A stretch of 5,103 nucleotides of DNA from Thermoplasmata archaeon (GTDB lineage Archaea; Thermoplasmatota; Penumbrarchaeia; Penumbrarchaeales; Penumbrarchaeaceae). The notes under the pieces are model-generated. The model was not told where the DNA came from. It saw nothing but the letters and a program-made list of their open reading frames with translations, and ran no database searches. Shown here piece by piece: positions 1 to 5,088 of this stretch. The stretch is from positions 1 to 5,103 of the forward strand of contig JAGLEG010000561.1 in the NCBI GenBank assembly GCA_023145185.1, given 5' to 3'. A program made the position numbers and the translations under genes. Position 1 is the first letter of the stretch. Each line of letters starts with the position of its first letter.

Positions 1-2
1 AG

Positions 3-323
3 TATCGGCGCTTCTATCTTGACGGCATGAGCAGGGACGGCCCCCTGGTCATGGGCCAGAAGAAGGAGGTGCTCAACGCTGTGCGAAAAAACCCTGGTTC
101 CACCCAGGCAGATATCGCCAGAGCCCTGGATATCAGCCGGATGATGGCCAGCTATCACGTCAGATCGCTTCAGGACCTGGGGCTTGTGGAGAGGAGGAAA
201 CATGGGAGGGAGAACCAGATCTTTCCAGTGACACAGATGGGTGATGAAGGCGTGGAGGATGGGGGAATGGGCATGGATATCACGGCGGTCTCACAGGAGT
301 TGAAACCAAAAGGCGAGGCGTAA
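3..323 (+). CDS. Winged-helix transcriptional regulator, C-terminal part (5' end outside window)
   Basis: This is a DNA-binding regulator of the archaeal winged helix-turn-helix (ArsR/MarR-like) type. The reading frame is open to the left edge, so the ATG at 27 is probably internal. The residues before it, YRRFYLDG, look like the end of a wing of a preceding domain. Numbering from that Met, a second complete domain follows. Helix 1 is KKEVLNAVRKNPG (about 12-24), the helix-turn-helix is STQADIARALDIS then RMMASYHVRSLQDLGLV (25-54), and the wing is VERRKHGRENQIFPV (54-68). An acidic, Gly/Met-rich tail of about 30 residues ends the protein and looks unstructured. Tandem winged-helix proteins, sometimes with an N-terminal membrane segment, are common in archaea, and this fits their C-terminal half. 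It lies 71 bases upstream of the first antiporter on the same strand, but that gene has its own promoter, so any regulatory link is speculative. The target and ligand are unknown. Confidence 0.8.
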   Translation, partial: YRRFYLDGMSRDGPLVMGQKKEVLNAVRKNPGSTQADIARALDISRMMASYHVRSLQDLGLVERRKHGRENQIFPVTQMGDEGVEDGGMGMDITAVSQELKPKGEA

Positions 324-340
324 CAATTCCTTCTCAACTG

Positions 341-352
341 GTACGAAAGTAC
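341..352. repeat. Short inverted repeat just upstream of the antiporter 1 TATA box
   Basis: The sequence GTAC-GAAA-GTAC has perfect 4-base arms around a GAAA spacer and ends 9 bases before the TATA-like element at 361-370. Its position would suit an upstream regulator or activator site. As RNA it would be a 4-bp stem with a GNRA-type tetraloop, but it lies upstream of the predicted transcription start. The arms are short enough to occur by chance. Confidence 0.25.
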
Positions 353-360
353 GGGGAGTA

Positions 361-370
361 GATTATTAAA
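361..370 (+). promoter_or_regulatory. TATA-like box of antiporter 1, probable leaderless promoter
   Basis: GATTATTAAA is the only strongly AT-rich stretch in the 71-base gap after the regulator gene. Its centre is about 29 bases upstream of the ATG at 395. Archaeal transcription usually starts about 25-30 bases after the TATA centre, so the mRNA would begin at or within a few bases of the start codon. A purine-rich stretch (GGGGAGTA) precedes it, where a BRE element would lie. An alternative is initiation aided by the AGGGGG run at 383-388, which has Shine-Dalgarno-like spacing but would be mostly upstream of the predicted start site. Confidence 0.5.
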
Positions 371-394
371 GGAGAAGTTTTTAGGGGGCCCTCA

Positions 395-1618
395 ATGCTA
401 TCATTCATCTACCTTCTCCTGCTGCTTATCGCAGCCCTATTCTTCGGGAAGGTCGCTGACAAATTAGGACAGCCCACCATCGTAGGCAATATATTCGGAG
501 GGCTTGTATTCGGACCGTTATTTCTTATGCTGCTCAAGGCGTTCAATATTGCGGAGCTGGACGTCGTCGTGGGCGACCTGCAGCCATCTGCGGTGGAAGG
601 GGACCTCTCCCTCCTGATGGATTTCGCCATAGTTATGCTGATGTTCTCATCCGGGCTGGAGACCAGGATAAAGGATTTCATAGCTTCGTTCAGGACCGGT
701 ATCTTCACAGCCTCGCTGGGCGTGGCCCTCCCGTTCACCCTGGGCTTTGTAGGGACATATCTCTACCTGGGCGATGTGATGATCGCACTGTATATCGGTG
801 GTGCGCTCTCCATAACTGCCGTTGCATTGAGCATCTCCACACTGATACAGATGGATGCGATCCAGACCAGGTTCGGCATGACGATCATAAACGCCGCGAT
901 AGTGGACGATATCATAGGGATCGTGATACTCTCGGTCCTTCTCTCCATGTCCGCCTCCCACCACCTTCCGTCGGCCCCATCCATCGCAACGTCCCTCGGC
1001 CTCGCGGTCCTCTTCGTCATAGTGGTGCTTTTCTTCACACCAAGATTGCTAAAGAAGTTATATTCCACGACCAGGGACCTCCGCCCCTCCGAGGGCGTGG
1101 GCTTTACCATACTTATCGCGGGCCTGTTCGGGGTGATAGCCCACCTTATGGGGCTCCACCTGATGATAGGCGCCTTCCTGGGAGGGATGGCGGTCAGGGA
1201 GTCCCTTAACAGGAGGACAAAGGGTGCCCTGGAGAAGTGGTCCTTCGGCTTCTTCGCGCCCGTTTTCTTCGCCTGGGTGGGGTTCTCCGTGACGTTCACC
1301 GGGGCCGCGCTCTCCCTTTTCGTGCCCCTGCTCATAGGCCTCGGCCTGGTGGGCAAGGTGGTAGGTTCTGGACTGGGGGCCAAGATATCCGGATTATCAT
1401 GGGCTGAATCGCTCCTTGTGGGTGTGGGGATGAACGGCAGGGCGGCCGTGGACCTAATACTGGCGTCCGTGGCACTTGGAGCCGGGATCATAGGCAGGGA
1501 TATCTATTCTGCCATAGTGTTGAATGCGGTTATCATGGCCATGCTGACGCCCATTGCGCTGAAGAAGCTCAGCACCACGTTCTTCGAACGGGGATGGATC
1601 GAGAGGAACGGGTGCTAG
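395..1618 (+). CDS. CPA2-family Na+(cation)/H+ antiporter, paralogue 1
   Basis: This 407-residue integral membrane protein should exchange Na+ or a related monovalent cation for protons across the cytoplasmic membrane. The family call rests on several segments: YLLLLLIAALFFGKVADKL then QPTIVGNIFGGLVFGP (TM1-2, residues 6-41), the LMFSSGLE motif (82-89), SITAVALSISTL of the broken helix TM4 (139-150), NAAIVDDIIG carrying the ion-binding Asp171-Asp172 pair (166-175), VGKVVGSGLGAKISG with Lys321 (319-333), and GVGMNGRAAVDLIL near the end (343-356). The length matches the bare NapA-type transport domain of about 13 helices. No Kef-type C-terminal TrkA-N/RCK domain is present, so gating by nucleotides is not expected from this chain. 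The ATG is chosen because it begins the first helix directly and lies about 29 bases from a TATA box. The next gene is a paralogue starting 57 bases later. The transported ion cannot be read from the sequence; K+ or Li+ are alternatives. Confidence 0.92.
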   Translation: MLSFIYLLLLLIAALFFGKVADKLGQPTIVGNIFGGLVFGPLFLMLLKAFNIAELDVVVGDLQPSAVEGDLSLLMDFAIVMLMFSSGLETRIKDFIASFRTGIFTASLGVALPFTLGFVGTYLYLGDVMIALYIGGALSITAVALSISTLIQMDAIQTRFGMTIINAAIVDDIIGIVILSVLLSMSASHHLPSAPSIATSLGLAVLFVIVVLFFTPRLLKKLYSTTRDLRPSEGVGFTILIAGLFGVIAHLMGLHLMIGAFLGGMAVRESLNRRTKGALEKWSFGFFAPVFFAWVGFSVTFTGAALSLFVPLLIGLGLVGKVVGSGLGAKISGLSWAESLLVGVGMNGRAAVDLILASVALGAGIIGRDIYSAIVLNAVIMAMLTPIALKKLSTTFFERGWIERNGC

Positions 1619-1622
1619 CGAT

Positions 1623-1639
1623 ACCGTTCCTCAGACGGT
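1623..1639 (+). repeat. Inverted repeat between the two antiporter genes
   Basis: The arms ACCGT (1623-1627) and ACGGT (1635-1639) are separated by 7 bases and lie right after the first antiporter stop, abutting the TATA box of the second. It could be a weak terminator stem for antiporter 1 or an operator next to the BRE/TATA of antiporter 2. Five-base arms are weak evidence. Confidence 0.25.
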
Positions 1640-1640
1640 T

Positions 1641-1650
1641 AATTATATAC
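1641..1650 (+). promoter_or_regulatory. TATA box of antiporter 2, probable leaderless promoter
   Basis: AATTATATAC contains TTATATA, a near-consensus archaeal TATA box, with its centre about 30 bases before the ATG at 1676. No Shine-Dalgarno-like sequence precedes that ATG (TTTCTAACACCCG), which supports a leaderless transcript. Antiporter 2 can therefore be transcribed separately from antiporter 1 despite the 57-base gap. Confidence 0.65.
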
Positions 1651-1675
1651 GGATTGAATGGGTTTCTAACACCCG

Positions 1676-2893
1676 ATGTACTCTGTGGTCTACCTTCTTC
1701 TGCTGCTTATCGCGGCGATATTCTTCGGCAAGATCGCGGACAGGCTGAAGCAGCCTACCATCGTTGGTAACATCATCGGCGGGATCGTGTTCGGCCCGGT
1801 TCTGGTGGCCCTTTTCAAGGTAAGCGGGATATCCATTCTGGGGGAGACTGCCATCAACCTCCATCCGGAGAAGGTGGAGGAGGAGATCGCTTTCCTTATG
1901 GAGCTCTCCATAATCATGCTGATGTTCGCATCGGGGCTTGAGACGAGGATAAAGGATTTTATCGCATCCTTCAACACCGGGATAATCACAGCAGGTCTGG
2001 GTGTCATCGTACCGTTCGGCCTGGGCTTTTTAGTGTCATATCTCTATTTTGATGACATAGTGGTCGCGCTCTACATAGGGGCAGCGCTTTCGATAACCGC
2101 CGTTGCCCTCTCCGTCACGACGCTTATTCAGATGGATGCGATCCAGACCCGGTTCGGCATGACGATCATAAACGCCGCAATTGTGGACGATATCATAGGT
2201 ATCATTCTTCTTTCCATAATACTCTCGATATCAAGGACCGGCGAGCTTCCCGGCATCCTGGATGTTGGTGGTACGATCCTTCTGGCGGTGACGTTCGTGG
2301 CCGTCGCACTGTTTCTGATGCCGAGGGTACTCAAGAGGATGTGGTCCTACTTCAGGGAGGCGCGTGTGGCGGAGAAGATCCCCCTGACCGTGTTGATGGC
2401 GGCCCTGTTCGCAGTCATCGCCCACGTTATGGGACTCCACCTGATGATAGGGGCGTTCCTCGGAGGGATGGCGATAAGGGGCTCACTGTCGAAGAGGACC
2501 AAGGAGTCCATCGAGAGGTGGTCCTTCGGCTTCTTCGGCCCTCTGTTCTTCGCCTGGGTGGGCTTTTCGATCACATTTTCGGGTGCGGTGGTCTCGGTGT
2601 TCATGCCCATAATATTGATCATGGCCTTTGTGGGCAAGCTCTTCGGGTCCGGGCTGGGGGCGAAGATATCCGGATTGAGCTGGCCCGAATCGACCCTTGT
2701 GGGGGTGGGGATGAACGGCAAGGCGGCGGTGGAGCTGATACTTGCGGCGGTGGCATTGAAAGCGGGTATAATCGACAGGGACCTCTACTCTGCAGTCGTG
2801 CTTATGGCTGCCATCCTGGCGCTGACCACCCCGGTGCTCCTCAAGACTTTACATAGAAAATTCCAGAACAAGGGGTGGATAGGGGACGGATAG
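1676..2893 (+). CDS. CPA2-family Na+(cation)/H+ antiporter, paralogue 2
   Basis: This 405-residue transporter aligns without gaps to the preceding gene at about 63% identity by hand count. It carries the same landmarks at the same residue numbers: QPTIVGNIIGG (26-36), LMFASGLETRIKDF (82-95), SITAVALSVTTL (139-150), NAAIVDDIIG with Asp171-Asp172 (166-175), VGKLFGSGLGAKISG with Lys321 (319-333), and GVGMNGKAAVELIL (343-356). Differences cluster in residues 41-80 and 181-240, which fall largely in connecting loops and adjoining helices; paralogue 2 also has Lys at 349 and Glu at 353 where paralogue 1 has Arg and Asp. No regulatory C-terminal domain is present. The predicted role is the same membrane cation/proton exchange, perhaps tuned to another ion affinity or pH. 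The start is supported by the TATA spacing and by exact co-linearity of the N-terminus with paralogue 1. The ion specificity is unproven. Confidence 0.92.
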   Translation: MYSVVYLLLLLIAAIFFGKIADRLKQPTIVGNIIGGIVFGPVLVALFKVSGISILGETAINLHPEKVEEEIAFLMELSIIMLMFASGLETRIKDFIASFNTGIITAGLGVIVPFGLGFLVSYLYFDDIVVALYIGAALSITAVALSVTTLIQMDAIQTRFGMTIINAAIVDDIIGIILLSIILSISRTGELPGILDVGGTILLAVTFVAVALFLMPRVLKRMWSYFREARVAEKIPLTVLMAALFAVIAHVMGLHLMIGAFLGGMAIRGSLSKRTKESIERWSFGFFGPLFFAWVGFSITFSGAVVSVFMPIILIMAFVGKLFGSGLGAKISGLSWPESTLVGVGMNGKAAVELILAAVALKAGIIDRDLYSAVVLMAAILALTTPVLLKTLHRKFQNKGWIGDG

Positions 2894-2898
2894 GATCC

Positions 2899-2929
2899 GG
2901 GGAAATCGGCATTCGATCCCTCAATTTTT
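2899..2929 (+). terminator. Terminator-like hairpin plus T-tract after the antiporter block
   Basis: Six bases after the paralogue 2 stop, GGG and ATCG pair with CGAT and CCC (2914-2920) around a GCATT loop. The stem has about 7 bp with a small bulge on the 5' side. TCAATTTTTC follows, and a further T-rich stretch runs to 2940. Archaeal termination relies mainly on U-rich tracts, so the T-run is the stronger part of the signal. It fits the change of base composition that begins here. Confidence 0.45.
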
Positions 2930-2931
2930 CC

Positions 2932-2950
2932 AATTATTTTCCCATATTAT
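2932..2950 (+). promoter_or_regulatory. AT-rich promoter candidate for the small protein gene
   Basis: Two overlapping TATA-like elements, AATTATTTT (2932-2940) and ATATTAT (2944-2950), follow the terminator. The first is about 32 bases before the ATG at 2968 and would give a leaderless mRNA from that codon. The second would give a short leader to the in-frame ATGs at 2986, 2992 or 2998. The sequence does not decide between them. Confidence 0.35.
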
Positions 2951-2967
2951 CACAAATGTGAAATATC

Positions 2968-3183
2968 ATGCTAGTGAATACCTTCATGGTGATGAGTATG
3001 ACCGGTTTGGGAAAAGTACGAGTTATATACCTTGGAGAGAACAACGAGAAGAAGAGCGTTATCGGCCATGGTGATGACAAGGGACAGTACATTGAGGTGA
3101 CGCTCAACCCATCTAAGAGAAGGACCAAGTTCAACACGGTTCTGGTCCCGTGGGCAAGGGTTGTCAAGGTCGTAGTCTTTTAA
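2968..3183 (+). CDS. Small beta-rich protein of unknown function
   Basis: I do not recognise this 71-residue (or shorter) protein. In-frame ATGs lie at 2968, 2986, 2992 and 2998. The last is preceded by GGTGAT (2988-2993), a good anti-16S match, which gives a 61-residue protein starting MTGLGKVRV. The 2968 start instead fits a leaderless mRNA from the TATA-like element at 2932-2940. The conserved-looking part alternates hydrophobic and polar residues as beta strands do: KVRVIYLGEN, then the charged GHGDDKGQYIEVTLNPSKRR, then TVLVPWARVVKVVVF, a hydrophobic strand at the very end. This suggests a small soluble beta-barrel or sheet. The VPWARVVKV end faintly recalls the IPYHRV-type end of archaeal DUF504 proteins, but I would not assign it. 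The lipoprotein gene follows 45 bases later with no TATA box between, so the two are probably co-transcribed. Longer reading frames on the opposite strand look like shadows. Confidence 0.6.
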   Translation: MLVNTFMVMSMTGLGKVRVIYLGENNEKKSVIGHGDDKGQYIEVTLNPSKRRTKFNTVLVPWARVVKVVVF

Positions 3184-3217
3184 GCGTTTTCTGTATTCGA
3201 GGTAGTTGGAACTCAAT

Positions 3218-3222
3218 AGGAG
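3218..3222 (+). promoter_or_regulatory. Shine-Dalgarno site of the lipoprotein gene
   Basis: AGGAG lies 6 bases before the ATG at 3229, which fixes that start. Unlike the two antiporters, this gene is read with a leader, as expected for a downstream gene in an operon. Confidence 0.7.
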
Positions 3223-3228
3223 TGGATC

Positions 3229-3873
3229 ATGAGATCTATCTTGAGGAGTATCTCCATTGTATCCATTCTGATACTGGTGGCTATAGGGTCCGGTTGTACT
3301 GATAGACTTGATGATGAGAACGAAGAGTCTGATGAATATTCTATTTACTATATTGAAAAAAGTTATCTGATAAACGAAACTGGATACACCAGAGAAGGTA
3401 ATTCTACAGTCATACTACAGAACATCACAGCTCAAAATATAATGAGAATATCTTTTATTCTAACGTGGAATGATACCCACACCTGGCCTCCTGAACAGGA
3501 GACCCGGGTGTGGGTGCCATACGTCCCTCAGCCGGATACCTTCTCTCTTTCAGTTAAAGGACCAAACGGTTCGGAAGTATCATTTGATTCCAATTATAAA
3601 CTGGAGAACACCTCCTATGATGGCTCGATAAAGATCAATGCCTCGTTAAATGAGCTCCCCGGTAATAGAACCATATTCGCAGGATCTCCAGAGGATGCGT
3701 TCAATCAGACCATGGTACCAGATGGCATTGGGATATGGGAGATAAATATCACATGTATTGATGCTCCAGGTACGGGTCCCGGGGGGTTTGTTGGACCGGG
3801 ATCTGACATGGGAAACCACTGGGAACTACACGTAACGATCTATTCCTATGAGGTAAATATTACAAAAATTTGA
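3229..3873 (+). CDS. Secreted, probably N-glycosylated lipoprotein of unknown function
   Basis: This 214-residue exported protein starts with a basic tip (MRSILR), a hydrophobic core (ISIVSILILVAIG, 8-20) and GSGC with Cys23, a lipobox-like site that would anchor the mature protein to the outer face of the membrane. Position -3 is Gly rather than the usual Leu/Val, so processing is likely but not certain. A very acidic linker follows (DRLDDENEESDE, 25-36). The rest is rich in Thr, Tyr, Trp and short hydrophobic strands (for example IMRISFILTW and HWELHVTIYSYEVNI), suggesting a beta-sandwich. Eleven of its 16 Asn are in N-X-S/T sequons (N49, 58, 65, 81, 113, 127, 137, 146, 159, 173, 210), a strong hint of archaeal N-glycosylation. 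Cys176 is the only other Cys. A Gly/Pro-rich loop (GTGPGGFVGPGSDMGNHW) precedes the last strand. No enzyme motif is visible. The base composition is far more AT-rich than the antiporters. A role at the cell surface is an inference from topology. Confidence 0.8.
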   Translation: MRSILRSISIVSILILVAIGSGCTDRLDDENEESDEYSIYYIEKSYLINETGYTREGNSTVILQNITAQNIMRISFILTWNDTHTWPPEQETRVWVPYVPQPDTFSLSVKGPNGSEVSFDSNYKLENTSYDGSIKINASLNELPGNRTIFAGSPEDAFNQTMVPDGIGIWEINITCIDAPGTGPGGFVGPGSDMGNHWELHVTIYSYEVNITKI

Positions 3874-3908
3874 TATGCCTACAACTCATTGAAAGAGTGG
3901 ATTTGATC

Positions 3909-3946
3909 TCCAACCGAAACGGTCCCTGCGGGCTGCGTTTCGGTGG
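3909..3946 (+). other. GC-rich hairpin in the gap before the membrane protein gene
   Basis: ACCGAAACG (3913-3921) and CGTTTCGGT (3936-3944) are perfect 9-base inverted arms. The stem extends outward by TCC/GGA past one bulged A, giving about 12 bp. Inside the loop, CCC (3924-3926) can pair with GGG (3930-3932) around TGC. It lies 36 bases after the lipoprotein stop and about 110 bases before the next start, in otherwise AT-rich DNA. No T-tract follows, so a simple terminator is unlikely. It may be an RNA-processing or stability element, a leader structure, or a protein-binding dyad. Confidence 0.5.
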
Positions 3947-4047
3947 ACATTCGCAAATGAGAGAAGAGATGATTATGATGAAATCATTTGATCATGTGGT
4001 GAACGGCCCTGTGAAAGTTTCCCAGAATGGACGAGGAAGGAAAGTGA

Positions 4048-4051
4048 GAGG
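4048..4051 (+). promoter_or_regulatory. Shine-Dalgarno site of the membrane protein gene
   Basis: GAGG, within GAGAGGATGA, lies 5 bases before the ATG at 4057 and supports that start. A leadered mRNA is therefore expected, either from an upstream promoter in the 183-base gap or by read-through from the lipoprotein gene. Confidence 0.55.
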
Positions 4052-4056
4052 ATGAA

Positions 4057-4815
4057 ATGACAAATGATAAAATTCCAGAATTAGATAGAATGGAGTTATT
4101 GAAGGAATCATGGAAGGCGATTAAGGAAAATGGCAGAGCAATATTCACCTTATTTCTTATCCTCTATCTGCCTCTCGATCTACTCATATATTCTGCTTAT
4201 TTCATAATATACGGGCCCTCAAAGGAGATCGAGATCGCGTCCTATATTCCGCTCATCGTGATAATGCTGTTCGGGATGGTATATCTATTTCTCTTCGGAA
4301 CTTTGATTAGGATCGCCCTGATCTATATCATCAACCAGTACCACGTATCAGAAAATAGGGTGGCCGTAGCCGAAGCATTAGACTTCGCAAGGAAAAGATG
4401 GCTAGACGGAATCAAAACCATGGCATTGAAAGGGATATATCTCCTGCCATTGTATCTTGCATTAATTATTCCCGGACTGGTATACTCGTATTACTGGTCA
4501 TTAACCCTTCAATCAGTAGCACTGAGGAACGCGTGTGGCAAAGACGCAATGGACCACAGTAGATCATTGATGAAGGGACACTTCTCAAAGATTCTTCACG
4601 TCCTTCTTCCGGTCATTATTGTTGCGATAATACTTTCCTACCTGGACAATATTCTGTTAATGACGTTGGGAATAATTGGAGTTCAGGTCCCATATTTATG
4701 GGGGAACCTGATTGGTACTATTCTGAGCCGGATTGGAGGAGTTATCATTTTAATCGCTCTGACAACTCTATTCATTGGAATTAATAAATATATAGGGAAT
4801 CAGATTCGTGAATAG
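4057..4815 (+). CDS. Polytopic membrane protein, YciC/DUF975-like organisation
   Basis: This 252-residue membrane protein has about six hydrophobic segments: roughly 29-52, 62-92, 122-146, 178-196, 197-210 (short) and 217-243. It starts with a short cytoplasmic helix (LLKESWKAIKENGRAIF, 14-30). Its centre has IIPGLVYSYYWSLTLQSVALRNACGKDAMDHSRSLMKG (137-174), in which a helix end, a short amphipathic stretch and a conserved-looking S-R-S-L-M-K-G follow one another. That arrangement recalls the widespread uncharacterised membrane families YciC/DUF975 and the membrane domain found with glycerophosphodiester phosphodiesterases (IPG..YWS.AL.........AL..S..L.KG). This is recognition from memory, not a search. 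No catalytic motif is visible. Function is unknown; such proteins are usually only called integral membrane proteins. Its composition is AT-rich like the lipoprotein gene upstream, with which it may form an envelope module. Confidence 0.75.
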   Translation: MTNDKIPELDRMELLKESWKAIKENGRAIFTLFLILYLPLDLLIYSAYFIIYGPSKEIEIASYIPLIVIMLFGMVYLFLFGTLIRIALIYIINQYHVSENRVAVAEALDFARKRWLDGIKTMALKGIYLLPLYLALIIPGLVYSYYWSLTLQSVALRNACGKDAMDHSRSLMKGHFSKILHVLLPVIIVAIILSYLDNILLMTLGIIGVQVPYLWGNLIGTILSRIGGVIILIALTTLFIGINKYIGNQIRE

Positions 4816-4888
4816 ACGTCCAGTTGATGATTGCCATATTTATACCAATTAGCCAATAGATATCAATTCAGATTCAGACGAAATATCA

Positions 4889-4916
4889 CTAAGAATTAAT
4901 GGATGGGGATTCTTAG
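4889..4916. repeat. Inverted repeat downstream of the membrane protein gene
   Basis: CTAAGAAT (4889-4896) and ATTCTTAG (4909-4916) are perfect 8-base arms around a 12-base G-rich spacer. No T-tract follows directly. It lies 73 bases past the stop codon and could form a 3' UTR hairpin that protects mRNA ends, or be a chance AT-rich dyad. Confidence 0.35.
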
Positions 4917-4995
4917 AGTTACCAATTGAAAAGGTTGCCAACTCCCCCCATAAAAGGAAATATTAATCGGCATATTATTAAGAGTTTCAAGGGTG

Positions 4996-5027
4996 TTTTT
5001 TAGATTCAGGGGTTGATTTCCTTTTTT
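4996..5027 (+). terminator. Two T6 tracts, possible archaeal terminator
   Basis: TTTTTT occurs at 4996-5001 and again at 5022-5027. Archaeal RNA polymerase stops at such U-rich runs without needing a hairpin, so these are the best termination candidates for transcripts entering from the membrane protein gene. They lie about 180 bases past its stop, which would leave a long 3' UTR. Confidence 0.35.
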
Positions 5028-5040
5028 CGGAGCATATCGG

Positions 5041-5059
5041 AAAAATGCAGCGCATTTTT
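5041..5059. repeat. Perfect hairpin with A/T-rich stem
   Basis: AAAAATGC and GCATTTTT are perfect 8-base arms around the loop AGC. The 3' arm ends in T5, so on either strand it resembles a small bidirectional terminator: stem followed by or containing a T-run. It may equally be a protein-binding dyad. Confidence 0.45.
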
Positions 5060-5067
5060 AGGATGTG

Positions 5068-5088
5068 TGACTAATCGCCGATTAGTCA
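5068..5088. promoter_or_regulatory. 21-base perfect dyad, operator-like
   Basis: TGACTAATCG (5068-5077) and CGATTAGTCA (5079-5088) are perfect 10-base arms around a single C. A one-base centre is too tight for an RNA loop without opening a pair, so it looks more like a DNA site for a dimeric regulator, or a recombination core, than an RNA hairpin. The regulated gene would lie beyond the right edge. Confidence 0.5.

Noticed and set aside
763..1491. A 242-codon open frame on the minus strand inside antiporter 1
   Set aside because: It lies wholly opposite a well-conserved transporter in GC-rich DNA. Its product is low-complexity Pro/Thr/Arg-rich sequence with no recognisable domain; similar antisense frames recur inside the paralogue, as expected for a shadow.
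2341..2856. A 171-codon plus-strand frame inside antiporter 2
   Set aside because: It is out of frame with the conserved transporter and its translation is Gly/Arg/Asp-rich without fold-like hydrophobic pattern, so it is a frame shadow.
2971..3216. An 81-codon minus-strand frame over the small protein gene
   Set aside because: The plus-strand frame has better strand periodicity, a TATA-like element and an SD-like site, and runs in line with the following lipoprotein gene. The minus frame has no comparable signals.
3969..3987. ATGATT/AATCAT 6-base inverted repeat before the membrane protein gene
   Set aside because: Six-base AT-rich arms are common by chance here, and the position matches no promoter element.
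3870..4055. Small frame in the gap before the membrane protein (TTG at 3870, or ATG at 3957 giving 32 residues)
   Set aside because: The long form runs through the hairpin and needs a TTG overlapping the lipoprotein stop. The short form has no clear SD, no hydrophobic or domain pattern, and a Met-rich start from repeated GATGATT. It is probably non-coding.
4836..4844. TATA box of a gene in the right-hand intergenic region
   Set aside because: ATATTTATA is a good match, but no reading frame beyond a few codons starts at the expected distance, so there is nothing to assign it to within the window.
5068..5088. DtxR/IdeR-type iron box
   Set aside because: Those sites have TTAG on the left and CTAA on the right (TTAGG...CCTAA). 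This dyad has CTAA on the left and TTAG on the right, so it does not match.
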